A stretch of DNA of 64,000 nucleotides from Planifilum fulgidum (lineage in GTDB: Bacteria > Bacillota > Bacilli > Thermoactinomycetales > DSM-44946): the NCBI RefSeq assembly GCF_900113175.1, contig NZ_FOOK01000012.1, positions 27,497 to 91,496 on the forward strand, given 5' to 3'. Below, one piece after another: positions 1 to 8,453 of this stretch (its first letter is position 1; each line of letters begins with the position of its first letter). The position numbers and the translations under genes were made by a program. Below the pieces are notes generated by a model. The model saw only the letters and a list, made by a program, of their open reading frames with translations, made no database searches and was not told the origin of the DNA.

Positions 1-2
1 CG

Positions 3-644
3 GGGGTGGAGAAATCGGCGGCATCCCGGGATTTTAAAGTGGCCCTCCACGCGCTGAACCAGGTGTTGGAACCCGGCCGTCCGGCCCGGTCGACCCCCTT
101 TTTCATTCAGCGGCAAGGGTCGATGTACGGATTGAACCCGGCGTCGGGATTTGAGTTGGATGCCGCCGAATTTGAGCGGCGGATTCTGGAGGGATTGCAA
201 ACCCGGGATCCGGATCGCGCCCGGAGCGTTCTTGCCGCCGGACTGTCCCTGTATAAGGGGGAGTATCTTCCGGAACGGCGTTACGATGATTGGTGCATGG
301 AGGAGAGGGAGCGGCTGGATGCGCTGTTTTTGCGGGGAGCGGAGCGGCTGGCGCAGCTCTTGTTGGAAGCGGGGGACGATGATGGGGTGATCCACTGGAG
401 CGAACGCATTCTTCGGCGGGATCCCTGCTGGGAGGAGGCGTACCGCCTGCTGATGATCGCCTATTTCCGCAAAAACAACCGCCCCCAGTCCATCAAATGG
501 TATCTCCGTTGCCTGCAGACGCTGGAGCGGGAGCTTCACATCGAGCCGATGCCCGAGACAGAGCGGCTTTACCGGATGATCCGGGAAGGAAATCTGGTGC
601 TTGAACCCCGGTTTGACGGCGCTCCGGAGGCTTCCGCCCCATGA
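3..644 (+). CDS. BTAD-domain (SARP-type) transcriptional regulator, C-terminal part
   Basis: This reading frame is open at the left edge of the window, so only the C-terminal ~213 residues are visible. The first ~55 residues look like the end of a winged-helix DNA-binding domain of the AfsR/DnrI type, with the wing ending near 'SMYGLNP'. The remainder is a helical bacterial transcriptional activator domain with TPR-like repeats ('YLPERRYDDWCMEERERL', 'EEAYRLLMIAYFRKNN'). The protein ends right after this domain, as in large MalT/AfsR-like regulators that carry the module at the C-terminus, or in a short SARP. It lies 95 bp upstream of, and points towards, the transporter/PHA operon, so it is the obvious candidate regulator. 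The full length and any N-terminal sensor domain are not visible. Confidence 0.85.
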   Translation, partial: GVEKSAASRDFKVALHALNQVLEPGRPARSTPFFIQRQGSMYGLNPASGFELDAAEFERRILEGLQTRDPDRARSVLAAGLSLYKGEYLPERRYDDWCMEERERLDALFLRGAERLAQLLLEAGDDDGVIHWSERILRRDPCWEEAYRLLMIAYFRKNNRPQSIKWYLRCLQTLERELHIEPMPETERLYRMIREGNLVLEPRFDGAPEASAP

Positions 645-674
645 GAGTACGCAATACGCGGCCGGTTTGCCCGC

Positions 675-707
675 TGTAACCGCTTTGTAACCCTCCGGGG
701 CTATGAT
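675..707 (+). promoter_or_regulatory. candidate SARP-type operator (heptamer direct repeat) and -10 box
   Basis: Two identical heptamers TGTAACC occur at 675-681 and 686-692 with a 4-bp spacer, giving an exact 11-bp period. A -10-like TATGAT follows at 702-707, 9 bp after the second repeat, and there is no recognisable -35. SARP regulators are known to bind 7-bp direct repeats of 11-bp period that replace the -35 and lie about 8 bp from the -10. The adjacent upstream gene encodes a BTAD/SARP module. The operator assignment is an inference. Confidence 0.5.
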
Positions 708-739
708 CGGATGGAAGAAGCTTCAAGGAGGGGTGAGGG

Positions 740-1954
740 ATGAGGAGGCGGATCAGCCGCATCGGATGGGCTTTGGTGTTTTCATCCATATTGGTGCTGG
801 GCGCGGCTTGCGGTTCGGCGGGATCCGAATCGGATGCCGAAAGCGGAGAGCCGATCCGGATCGGGGTTCTGATTTCAAAGACGGGAGCGCTGGAGTCCTA
901 CGGAAAACAGACGATCAACGGGTTCGAACTGGGAATCGAATATGCCACCGGAGGAACGAAGAAGGTGGCGGGACGACCCATCGAGTGGATCGTGGAGGAC
1001 ACGGAGACCAAGCCGGATGTGGCGGTCCAGAAGGCGACGAAACTTTTGGAGGAGGACGAGGTGGACATTCTGGTGGGAGCGTCCAGCTCGGCGGACACCC
1101 TGGCCGTCCTGCCCCTGGCGGAGGAATATCAGCGGGTGATGGTGGTGGAACCCGCGGCGGCGGACAGCATCACCGGGGACAATTGGAACCGGTATATTTT
1201 CCGGACGGCGCGCAATTCCTCCCAGGACGCCGCGGCCGGGGCCCGAGCCATCGCCGCCCCGGGGGTGAAAATCGCCACCTTGGCACCCGATTACGCCTTT
1301 GGTCGGGACGGAGTGGCCGCCTTCAAAAGGGAGGCGGAGAAACTGGGGGCCGAAATCGTTCTGGAGGAGTATGCCGATCCGAAGGCCACGGATTTTACTC
1401 CGAATATCCAGAAAATTATTATGAAAAAGCCGGACTATCTCTTCGTCATCTGGTCGGGGGCCAACACTCCCTGGAAGCAGCTGGCGGACATGAAGGTTCA
1501 GGAGCGGGGGATCAAGATTTCCACCGGCGTGCCGGATTTTGCGGCGATGCAGGTCATGAAGCCGATGGTCGGGATGGAAGGCTTCACGGTGTATCACTAC
1601 ACCCTTCCGAAAAATCCGGTCAACGATTGGCTGGTGAAGGAGCATCGGAAGCGCTTTGGAGGTCCTCCGGACCTGTTCACCCCCGGGGGGATGTCCGCGG
1701 CGATCGCAATTGTCGAAGCCTTGAAAAAAACCGGCGGGGATCCGGAGGCGGAGCGGTTGATTCAAACGATGGAGGGCATGTCTTTTGAAACACCCAAGGG
1801 GAAGATGACGTTCCGCCCGGAAGATCATCAGGCCCTTCAGGCGATGTACGCGGTGAAGCTGGAAAAGAAAGAAGGTTCCGATGAGCCGGTGCCGGTGTTG
1901 ATACGCGAAATTTCACCGGAGGAGGCGGCGCCGCCGGTCGAAAACAAGCGGTGA
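740..1954 (+). CDS. branched-chain-amino-acid-type ABC transporter substrate-binding lipoprotein
   Basis: The 404-residue protein has a lipoprotein signal: a basic start (MRRR), a hydrophobic stretch and a lipobox-like LGAAC with the lipidated Cys at residue 24. A type I periplasmic-binding fold of the LivJ/LivK (peripla_BP_6) family follows: 'IRIGVLISKTGALESYG' near residue 40, then 'DTETKPDVAVQKATKLLEED'. It should be anchored outside the membrane and deliver ligand to the LivHM channel encoded downstream. AAGGAGG at 725-731 sets the ATG start. The ligand cannot be read from sequence. Genes for a PHA-depolymerase-like hydrolase and a ketoacyl-synthase-like enzyme in the same operon suggest an organic or hydroxy acid rather than leucine. 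Confidence 0.9.
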   Translation: MRRRISRIGWALVFSSILVLGAACGSAGSESDAESGEPIRIGVLISKTGALESYGKQTINGFELGIEYATGGTKKVAGRPIEWIVEDTETKPDVAVQKATKLLEEDEVDILVGASSSADTLAVLPLAEEYQRVMVVEPAAADSITGDNWNRYIFRTARNSSQDAAAGARAIAAPGVKIATLAPDYAFGRDGVAAFKREAEKLGAEIVLEEYADPKATDFTPNIQKIIMKKPDYLFVIWSGANTPWKQLADMKVQERGIKISTGVPDFAAMQVMKPMVGMEGFTVYHYTLPKNPVNDWLVKEHRKRFGGPPDLFTPGGMSAAIAIVEALKKTGGDPEAERLIQTMEGMSFETPKGKMTFRPEDHQALQAMYAVKLEKKEGSDEPVPVLIREISPEEAAPPVENKR

Positions 1955-2028
1955 GGGCGGCGGATCGGCACCCGACCGCGGGAAGAAGCGGTGCGTGCCT
2001 TTCCTCGTCGGAAGGGAGGGATGAACCG

Positions 2029-2789
2029 ATGGAGACCCTACTGGAGACCCGTGATTTGACCGTCTCTTTCGGGGGCATGTCGCCGTCAACGGGGTGAGCG
2101 TCAACATCCCAAAAAACCGCCTCACGTCCATCATCGGTCCCAACGGCGCGGGAAAGACCACCTTTTTCAACCTGCTGAGCGGGCAACTGAAGCCGACCCG
2201 GGGGAGCATCCGGTTTAAGGGGCGGGACATCACCCGCCTCTCTCCGCACGCCCGGACCCGGGAGGGGATCGGCCGTTCCTTCCAGATCACCAACGTGTTT
2301 CCCGGCCTGACGGTCCGGGAGAACGTCCGGCTGGCGGTCCAATCCCGCATGGGCATCCGCTATCCGATGTGGACCCGGGCCGACAAATACCCGAAAGTGG
2401 AGGAAAAGACGACGCATTGGCTGAGGATGGTTCGCCTCCTGCCCAAGGAGAATCTGCCGGCCAAAAATTTGACCCACGGGGAGCAACGCCAACTGGAAAT
2501 CGCCATGCTCCTCGCCCTGGAAACGGAGCTGCTTTTGCTGGATGAGCCGACCGCCGGCATGTCCCGGGAAGAGGTGCCGGCCATCCTGGAGCTGCTCCGC
2601 CTTCTGAAGGAGGGAGGGGAACGGACCCTTCTCCTGATCGAACACAAGATGGACCTGGTTCTCAACCTTTCGGACCGGGTGTTGGTGCTGGCCGGCGGAA
2701 GTCTTCTGGCGGAGGGAACGCCGGAGGAGATCATGAGGGACGAACGGGTGCAATCGGTCTACTTGGGAGGGGTTGTTCATGCTCCTTGA
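2029..2789 (+). CDS. livG: LivG-type ABC transporter ATP-binding protein, apparent frameshift near the N-terminus
   Basis: This is the ATPase subunit of the Liv-type importer. The expected start is ATG 2029, preceded by GGGAGGG, and reads METLLETRDLTVSFGG before it leaves the frame at a G5 run (2071-2075). The rest of the protein (VNGVSVNIP onward) is in another frame from 2076 and is complete: Walker A GPNGAGKTT, an ABC signature variant (LTHGEQRQ), Walker B LLLLDEPTAG and the H-loop in LLIEHKMD. One extra G would join the halves into a normal ~254-residue LivG. As sequenced, only a form starting internally, for example at GTG 2094, would be made, and it would lack the first beta strand. Sequencing error, a real mutation or a phase-variable run are all possible. 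Confidence 0.85.
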
Positions 2790-3480
2790 GTTGAGGGATC
2801 TCCACACCGTGATCGGACGGCACCACATCCTGCAGGGGGTTTCCTTCGGGGTTCCCCGGGGGGAGGTGACGGTGCTTCTGGGGAGGAACGGTGCGGGGAA
2901 GAGCACGACGCTCCGGTCGATCATGGGGCTTTCCCCGGTGGTGCGGGGGGAGGTACGGTTTGAAGGGGAGGCGATCCAGTTCCTGCCCACCCATGTGATC
3001 GCCCGGAAGGGGATCGGATATGTTCCCGAGGATATGGGCCTTTTCGGCGATCTGACGGTGGAAGAAAATCTGAAGTTGGCCATGGGAAAGGAAGATCCCC
3101 CCGCGGCGGAGCGGCTCGCATGGATTCTCGGGCTCTTTTCCGACTTGAAGATGTATTGGCGGCGAAAAAGCGGAGATTTGAGCGGGGGACAGAAACAGAT
3201 GCTGTCGATCGCCCGGGCCTTCGTCCAGAACCGGTCTCTTCTGCTGATCGACGAACCGAGCAAGGGGCTCTCTCCCATCATGGTGGGCAAAATGGTCGAA
3301 GGGATCCGGGAGATCAAGGAGCGGACCACCATTTTGTTGGTGGAGCAGAACTTTTCCATGGCCCGGGCCGTGGGCGATCGGTTTGTGATCCTGGACGGCG
3401 GCCGCTGCGTCCATAGCGGCCCGATGGAAGAATTGAAAAGGGACAAGGAATTGCAGAGGCGGTTTTTGGGAATCGCCTGA
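2779..3480 (+). CDS. livF: LivF-type ABC transporter ATP-binding protein
   Basis: Second ATPase subunit of the importer, about 233 residues. It shows Walker A GRNGAGKST, signature LSGGQKQM, Walker B LLLIDEPSKGLSP and an H-loop variant in ILLVEQNFS, where the usual His is Gln as is common in LivF. The ATG at 2779 is chosen because GGGAGGGG ends at 2772, giving 6 bp of spacing. A TTG at 2773 is too close to the Shine-Dalgarno sequence. The gene overlaps the end of livG by 11 bp, which suggests translational coupling. Confidence 0.93.
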   Translation: MLLELRDLHTVIGRHHILQGVSFGVPRGEVTVLLGRNGAGKSTTLRSIMGLSPVVRGEVRFEGEAIQFLPTHVIARKGIGYVPEDMGLFGDLTVEENLKLAMGKEDPPAAERLAWILGLFSDLKMYWRRKSGDLSGGQKQMLSIARAFVQNRSLLLIDEPSKGLSPIMVGKMVEGIREIKERTTILLVEQNFSMARAVGDRFVILDGGRCVHSGPMEELKRDKELQRRFLGIA

Positions 3481-3540
3481 GGCGATTCCGCAGGGCCGTT
3501 TTGAAAGGGAGTTTCCGCGGGGAAGTGGGTGTGGGTCCGC

Positions 3541-4401
3541 ATGGACATTGTGATCAATCTGATCATCAACGGTTTGGCGACGGGAATGCTGCTTTTTCTC
3601 CTGGCCGCGGGATTGACTCTCATTTTCGGTCTCATGCACGTGCTCAATTTCGCCCACGGCGGCCTGTTCGTCTGGGGCGCCTATGCCGGAGTGTGGCTGT
3701 ATCTTTGGACCGGGAGTTTTGCTGCGGGGCTTTTGGGCGCCTGTTCGGCCGGGCTGCTCTTGGGCTTTGTCATGGAACGCCTGATTATCCGGCCGGTTTA
3801 CGGGGATCCCACGCGGCAGATTTTGATCACGCTCGGTGTGATGCTGGTGCTGAGCGAACTGGTGAAGGTATTCTGGGGTTCCAACCAGATCAGCGTTCCG
3901 CCCCTCGACTTCCTGGAGGGCAGCTGGCGGATCGGCGAGATCGTCCTCATCAAGTACCGGGTGTTTGTCATAACGGCGGGGGTTTTGATCTTTGCGCTGC
4001 TGCAGGGGCTTTTGAAGAAGACGCGGGTGGGGCTGATCATCCGGGCGGGCGCGATCCATCGCGAGATGGTGGAATCGCTGGGTATCAATGTTAAACGATA
4101 TTTTTTGTTGGTGTTCATGCTGGGAGCCGCACTGGCGGCGTTGGCCGGCGTGCTGTTCGCTCCCTATTCGGGCGCGATTTATGCGGAAATGGGGATGGAG
4201 TACGCGATTCTCGCCTTCATCGTCGTGGTGGTGGGGGGACTGGGCAGTGTGTCCGGTTCCGCTTTGGCGGCGCTGATGGTGGGGCTGGCCAGCGCCTTCA
4301 TGAATTATTTTCTTCCCGATGCCGCTTTGGCGGTCAACATGCTGCTGATGGCGGCGGTGCTCCTGTTCAAACCGTCCGGCCTGTTCGGAGCGAGGGGGTG
4401 A
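3541..4401 (+). CDS. livH: LivH-type ABC transporter permease
   Basis: Integral membrane subunit of about 287 residues with roughly eight hydrophobic segments. The N-terminal pattern 'LTLIFGLMHVLNFAHGGLF' is characteristic of LivH-family permeases, and the C-terminal part includes 'VVVVGGLGSVSGSALAAL'. It would form one half of the translocation pore with the next gene product. The start is taken as ATG 3541. A GTG at 3529 in the same frame would add four residues, and neither start has a perfect ribosome site. The gap to livF is about 60 bp. Confidence 0.93.
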   Translation: MDIVINLIINGLATGMLLFLLAAGLTLIFGLMHVLNFAHGGLFVWGAYAGVWLYLWTGSFAAGLLGACSAGLLLGFVMERLIIRPVYGDPTRQILITLGVMLVLSELVKVFWGSNQISVPPLDFLEGSWRIGEIVLIKYRVFVITAGVLIFALLQGLLKKTRVGLIIRAGAIHREMVESLGINVKRYFLLVFMLGAALAALAGVLFAPYSGAIYAEMGMEYAILAFIVVVVGGLGSVSGSALAALMVGLASAFMNYFLPDAALAVNMLLMAAVLLFKPSGLFGARG

Positions 4402-4405
4402 GGGG

Positions 4406-5410
4406 ATGGTTCGGCGAATCGCCGCTTTCCGGTCGCGGCTTCTATGCGGCGGCATCACGGCGCTTCTTTTTTTGCTTCCCTTCTTGACCGATTCCCGCAG
4501 CCTCTTGATTCTGCTGACGCAGATATTCATCTTTGCCGTTTTTGCCATGAGTTACGATCTGCTGTTGGGATACACCGGCATCGTTTCCTTCGGCCATGCG
4601 ATGTTTTTCGGAATCGGGGCCTACACCGTCGGGATCTGGATGAAGCGGGGGGAAGCGACGACGGAGAGCTTTTTGCTCTCCATCCTGGTGACGATCGCCC
4701 TGGCCGCGTTGGTCAGTTATCTGGTGGGCATGTTGTCCCTGCGGCTGAAAAGCCACTATTACGCCATGCTGACCCTGGCCTTCGCCGGTTTGTTTCAGGT
4801 GGCGGCGGAGAAATGGCGTGGCCTCACCATGGGCAATGACGGGTTCACCTTTTCGGTCCCCGATTGGCTGCGGGACCGGGAAACCGTCTATTTCATCGCC
4901 CTGTTTTTCATGATTTTCGCCTTTTACTTCCTGCTTCGATTCACCCGGTCGCCGATGGGGCGGGTGCTGCAGGCGATCCGGGAGAATGAGCAGCGGACGG
5001 AAGCCCTGGGATATCGGGTGCTCGATTACAAAGTGGCGGCCAGCGTCCTGTCGGGGATTCTCGCCGGCCTCAGCGGACTGATGTACGGATTGACCCTCCG
5101 CTTCGTCAACACGTCGGTTTTTTCCGTCGAGATCACCCTGGACGTGCTGCTGATGACCATCATCGGCGGTGTCGGCACCCTGGTGGGGGGCATCGTCGGG
5201 GCGGCGCTGATCGAGCTGACGCACGATGCGCTGACCGATTTGGCCAAGGTGCACCCGCTGTTCGAGCGATGGATCATTTTGTTCGGCATCGTGTACATTT
5301 TGGCTGTCCTCTTTTTTCCCAAAGGGATTGTCGGAACGCTCCAAAATTGGCGGTTCGCCCGCCCGGTGCGGAGAGAACCCGATGCCGGATTTGAGGGGGA
5401 GAAGGTCTGA
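4406..5410 (+). CDS. livM: LivM-type ABC transporter permease
   Basis: The 334-residue membrane protein belongs to the LivM family. It has the typical 'AMSYDLLLGYTGIVSFGHAMFFGIGAYT' region near residue 50 and 'TIIGGVGTLVGGIVGAALI' near residue 255, with about ten predicted membrane spans. It pairs with the livH product. GAGGGGGTGAGGGG immediately precedes the ATG, 4 bp after the livH stop. Its TGA overlaps the ATG of the next gene, so the enzyme genes downstream are clearly in the same transcription unit as the transporter. Confidence 0.93.
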   Translation: MVRRIAAFRSRLLCGGITALLFLLPFLTDSRSLLILLTQIFIFAVFAMSYDLLLGYTGIVSFGHAMFFGIGAYTVGIWMKRGEATTESFLLSILVTIALAALVSYLVGMLSLRLKSHYYAMLTLAFAGLFQVAAEKWRGLTMGNDGFTFSVPDWLRDRETVYFIALFFMIFAFYFLLRFTRSPMGRVLQAIRENEQRTEALGYRVLDYKVAASVLSGILAGLSGLMYGLTLRFVNTSVFSVEITLDVLLMTIIGGVGTLVGGIVGAALIELTHDALTDLAKVHPLFERWIILFGIVYILAVLFFPKGIVGTLQNWRFARPVRREPDAGFEGEKV

Positions 5411-6447
5411 TGGCGACCCGCGAGAGGATCGGCATCCTGGCCACCGGCGTCTATCTTCCGGAACGGGTGATGACGGGGCGGGAGATAGCGGCGGCCGCCG
5501 GCCTGCCGGTGGAGGTGGTGGAAAAAAAGATGGGGATCGTGCAGAAACCGGTACCCGGAGATGACGATCACACCTGTGAGATGGGGGCCCGCGCCGCCCG
5601 GAGGGCCATCGCCGGGGCGGGAATCGATCCGGAGGAGATCGATGTGGTCGTTTACGTCGGTGAAGAGTACAAGGAATACCCCGTTTGGACCGCGGGGATT
5701 CACCTGCAGCGGCTGGTGGGGGCGAGGCGGGCCTGGGCCTTCGACGTGTCCCAGCGCTGCGGGACGTTCATTCTGGGGCTCAAGTTGGCGAAGGACATGA
5801 TGCGCGCCGATCCGTCGGTCCGCACGGTGCTCCTGGCCGGCGGATACCGAAATGTGGACTTGGTGGATTACCGGAACGAGCGAACCCGGTTCCTGTTCAA
5901 TCTGGCAGCCGGAGCGGGGGCGGCGATTCTGCGGCGGGGTTTGTCCCGAAACGAAGTGCTGGAAAGTCACATCATCACCGACGGCTCCTTCTCCGAGGAC
6001 GTGGTGATCCGGGCCGGGGGAACCAAGAAGCCGCTGACTCCGGAGGGGATCGCCCGGGGGGATCACCTGCTGGATGTCCCGGATCCCCGGGGGATGCGGC
6101 GGCGGCTGGAGGAGCGGTCGATCCGCAACTTTCTCGAGGCGATCCGGCAAGCCTTGGCCAAGAGCGGTTATACGGAGCGGGACATCGATTATCTCGGCAT
6201 TCTTCACATGAAGCGGTCGGCCCACGAACGGGTTCTGGAGGAGCTGGGGCTGTCCGGGGACCAGACGATTTATCTGGATCATTACGGACACATCGGGCAG
6301 TTCGATCCCGTTTTGTCCCTGGAGCTGGGGCTCCGGGAGAAAAAAATCCGGGAAGGGGATCTGGTCGTCCTCGTCAGCGCGGGGATCGGTTATGCCTGGG
6401 GGGCGACGGTGATCCGGTGGGGAGAAGGAACGTCCAAGGAGGGTTGA
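5410..6447 (+). CDS. ketoacyl-ACP synthase III-like (thiolase fold) enzyme with altered catalytic triad
   Basis: The 345-residue protein aligns with FabH-type synthases from 'GILATGVYLPERVMTGREIA' at the N-terminus to 'GDLVVLVSAGIGYAWGATVIRWG' at the C-terminus. The nucleophile is Cys117 in 'SQRCGTF', where FabH has ACAGF. The second residue appears to be His266 ('ILHMKRS'). The position of the usual Asn in 'YGN' is His294 ('DHYGHIG'). The predicted triad is therefore Cys-His-His rather than Cys-His-Asn, which argues against ordinary fatty-acid initiation. It may be an acyl-transfer or HMG-CoA-synthase-like condensing or cleaving enzyme acting on an acyl-CoA from the imported substrate. It overlaps livM by one base and is followed 3 bp later by a PHA-depolymerase-like gene. 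Confidence 0.8.
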   Translation: MATRERIGILATGVYLPERVMTGREIAAAAGLPVEVVEKKMGIVQKPVPGDDDHTCEMGARAARRAIAGAGIDPEEIDVVVYVGEEYKEYPVWTAGIHLQRLVGARRAWAFDVSQRCGTFILGLKLAKDMMRADPSVRTVLLAGGYRNVDLVDYRNERTRFLFNLAAGAGAAILRRGLSRNEVLESHIITDGSFSEDVVIRAGGTKKPLTPEGIARGDHLLDVPDPRGMRRRLEERSIRNFLEAIRQALAKSGYTERDIDYLGILHMKRSAHERVLEELGLSGDQTIYLDHYGHIGQFDPVLSLELGLREKKIREGDLVVLVSAGIGYAWGATVIRWGEGTSKEG

Positions 6448-6450
6448 ACC

Positions 6451-7344
6451 ATGAAACCGATTCGCATCGGCACGGTGGAACTTTCCAACGGGGAGAAGCT
6501 GGGGTATCGAATGCGGGAGGGAGGGGAACGGGCGCTGGTCCTGATCCACGGAAATATGACTTCTTCCGCCCATTGGGACCTGGTCCTGGAGCGAATCGAC
6601 GAGCGGTTCAAGGTGTATGCCGTCGATCTGCGGGGATTCGGCCTTTCCACCTATCGCCGTCCGGTGGAGTCCCTTCGGGATTTTGCGGCCGATGTGAAGG
6701 AGTGGATCGACGCCCTGGGACTGAATCGCTATTCGGTCATGGGCTGGTCAATGGGAGGCGGAGTGGCCATGCATCTGGCGGCGGATCGCCCGGAGCAGGT
6801 GGAAAAACTGATTCTCCTCGCGTCGGTGTCGACCCGGGGCTACCCCTTTTATGAGACCGATGACAAGGGGCAGCCCACGGGCCGGCGGCTTAGGACCAAA
6901 GAGGAGATCGCCGCCGACCCGGGAAAGACGCTTCCGATCCTCCGCGCCCTGAAGCGGCGGGACAAGGAGTTTCTGCGCAAGTTGTGGGAAACGCTCATTT
7001 ACACCCATCGCCGCCCCGATCCGGATCGGTATGAGGCGTATCTGGAGGACATGCTGACCCAGCGGAATTTGGCGGAGGTGTATCACGCGCTGAATACCTT
7101 CAACATCAGCGATCGGCACAACGGGCTGGTGGGCGGGACGGGGGAGGCGAAGCGGATCGTCGCTCCCACCCTCGTGCTGTGGGGGGATCGCGACCGCGTC
7201 GTGCCGGAGAGGATGGCTTTGGAGATTGTGGAGGACATCGGGCCGGGCGCCCGGCCGGTCGGCCTGACCGATTGCGGCCATTCCCCGCTGGTGGATGATC
7301 CGGATCAGCTGTTGGATCGGGTGACGCAGTTTCTCGATGAATAG
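6451..7344 (+). CDS. phaZ: alpha/beta hydrolase, intracellular short-chain PHA depolymerase-like (PhaZ)
   Basis: The 297-residue cytoplasmic alpha/beta hydrolase has no signal peptide. The oxyanion region is 'LIHGNMTSS' (around residue 33), the nucleophile elbow is GWSMG with Ser100, and the likely acid and base are Asp248 in 'WGDRDRVV' and His277 in 'DCGHSP'. A GWSMG lipase box and a length near 300 residues are features I recall for the intracellular PHB depolymerase of Bacillus thuringiensis. Substrate is inferred, and a general ester hydrolase is the alternative. AAGGAGG 9 bp upstream fixes the ATG. It is the last gene of the liv/ketosynthase operon and converges with a secreted PHB-depolymerase-family esterase. 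Confidence 0.7.
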   Translation: MKPIRIGTVELSNGEKLGYRMREGGERALVLIHGNMTSSAHWDLVLERIDERFKVYAVDLRGFGLSTYRRPVESLRDFAADVKEWIDALGLNRYSVMGWSMGGGVAMHLAADRPEQVEKLILLASVSTRGYPFYETDDKGQPTGRRLRTKEEIAADPGKTLPILRALKRRDKEFLRKLWETLIYTHRRPDPDRYEAYLEDMLTQRNLAEVYHALNTFNISDRHNGLVGGTGEAKRIVAPTLVLWGDRDRVVPERMALEIVEDIGPGARPVGLTDCGHSPLVDDPDQLLDRVTQFLDE

Positions 7345-7360
7345 GGGGTGCAAAGCTTCT

Positions 7361-8347
7361 TCAGCGGGAGGAGAAGAATTCCCACAGGATGCGGCTGGCC
7401 TCCGGCCCCCGGGAATCGGTGTAGGTCCCGGAGGCGCTTCCCCCGGACCAGGCGTGCCCCAACCCGTTTACGATCCATTTTTCCAGCAGGCGGTTCCCGT
7501 GACGGTCGTTGTAGATGTAACGGGTGTAGGTCCGTCCGTTGGCGCTTCCGGTGATGGTTTGATCCGCGGCGGCGTCCACCGACCCATTGTCGCTAAAGTC
7601 GTCGGCGTAATCGTTGGTCTGGGCCCATTGGGCGAGGGTTTGGTGGCCGTTGATGGGGGAGACGGTGTAGTCGGCGGTCCCGTGGAGGACGAGGACCGGC
7701 ATCAACCGGCTGTTGCCGCCCATTTCCCTGTAGGCCAAATACCCCTTCGCGTCCGGATCCGGCTCTCCGTACAGCATGGCCATCGTCGCCTCCAGCAGGG
7801 AGTTGGCCGCGTCGTATTCCAAACCGGAATGAACGGCCACCCCGCGGAAAACATCGGGATAGGCGGCGCCCATGATCACGCTCATGGCTCCCCCCGCCGA
7901 GAACCCGGCGACATAGACCCGGTTTCCGTCGATCCGGTAGCGGCTCTTCACCCAGTCCACCATTCCCTTGATGACGGCCGGTTCTCCGGATCCCCGGTGC
8001 TGGTTGGCGTCCAAAAACCAGTTCCAACAGCGGTTAATGTTGGCAGAGGGATTCATCTCCGGGTAAAGGACGATGAAATTCTCTTCTTCCGCCAGCCGAT
8101 TCATCTGCGTACCCGCCGCAAAGTCATCGGCGTTCTGGGTGCAGCCGTGAAGCATGACCATGAGGGGAACCGGTTCCCCCCTATAGCCTCCGGGAACATA
8201 CACTTTGAAATGGAATCCGCCTCCATACTCATGGCGGGTGAAGCTCCCGGCGGCCAAAACCGGTTTGGTTTCCGCCGTCAATGCCGCACCGGTCAAGAGT
8301 GTGAGGACAAGAATCCAGACGATGCGTTTCCAATTCGGGGAAGCCAC
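7361..8347 (-). CDS. secreted PHB depolymerase family esterase
   Basis: The 328-residue protein begins with a Sec signal peptide (basic start, 'IVWILVLTLLTGAALTA', cleavage probably near VLA-AG). A LpqC/PHB-depolymerase-family catalytic domain follows: oxyanion 'LHGCTQN', lipase box GFSAGG, Asp in 'LHGTADYTV' and His in 'GLGHAWSGG'. There is no separate substrate-binding domain, so feruloyl or acetyl-xylan esterase activity is also possible. The start is GTG, behind GAGGAG. A TATAAT on this strand (8389-8394) may be its -10 box. Only 16 bp separate its 3' end from the converging phaZ-like gene. Confidence 0.82.
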   Translation of the reverse strand: MASPNWKRIVWILVLTLLTGAALTAETKPVLAAGSFTRHEYGGGFHFKVYVPGGYRGEPVPLMVMLHGCTQNADDFAAGTQMNRLAEEENFIVLYPEMNPSANINRCWNWFLDANQHRGSGEPAVIKGMVDWVKSRYRIDGNRVYVAGFSAGGAMSVIMGAAYPDVFRGVAVHSGLEYDAANSLLEATMAMLYGEPDPDAKGYLAYREMGGNSRLMPVLVLHGTADYTVSPINGHQTLAQWAQTNDYADDFSDNGSVDAAADQTITGSANGRTYTRYIYNDRHGNRLLEKWIVNGLGHAWSGGSASGTYTDSRGPEASRILWEFFSSR

Positions 8348-8453
8348 CGTGACGGCATCTCCTCGTTACAATCGTCAATCTATTCAAAATTATAATTCGA
8401 ATCGTCACAAACCAATTGCAAACCGGTTACAGAAGGAGTGGAGTGCCAAGGAT

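Noticed and set aside
7337..8395. A 352-codon plus-strand frame opposite the PHB-depolymerase-family esterase.
   Set aside because: Gly/Val/His-rich shadow of the esterase gene, which has a signal peptide and complete catalytic motifs.
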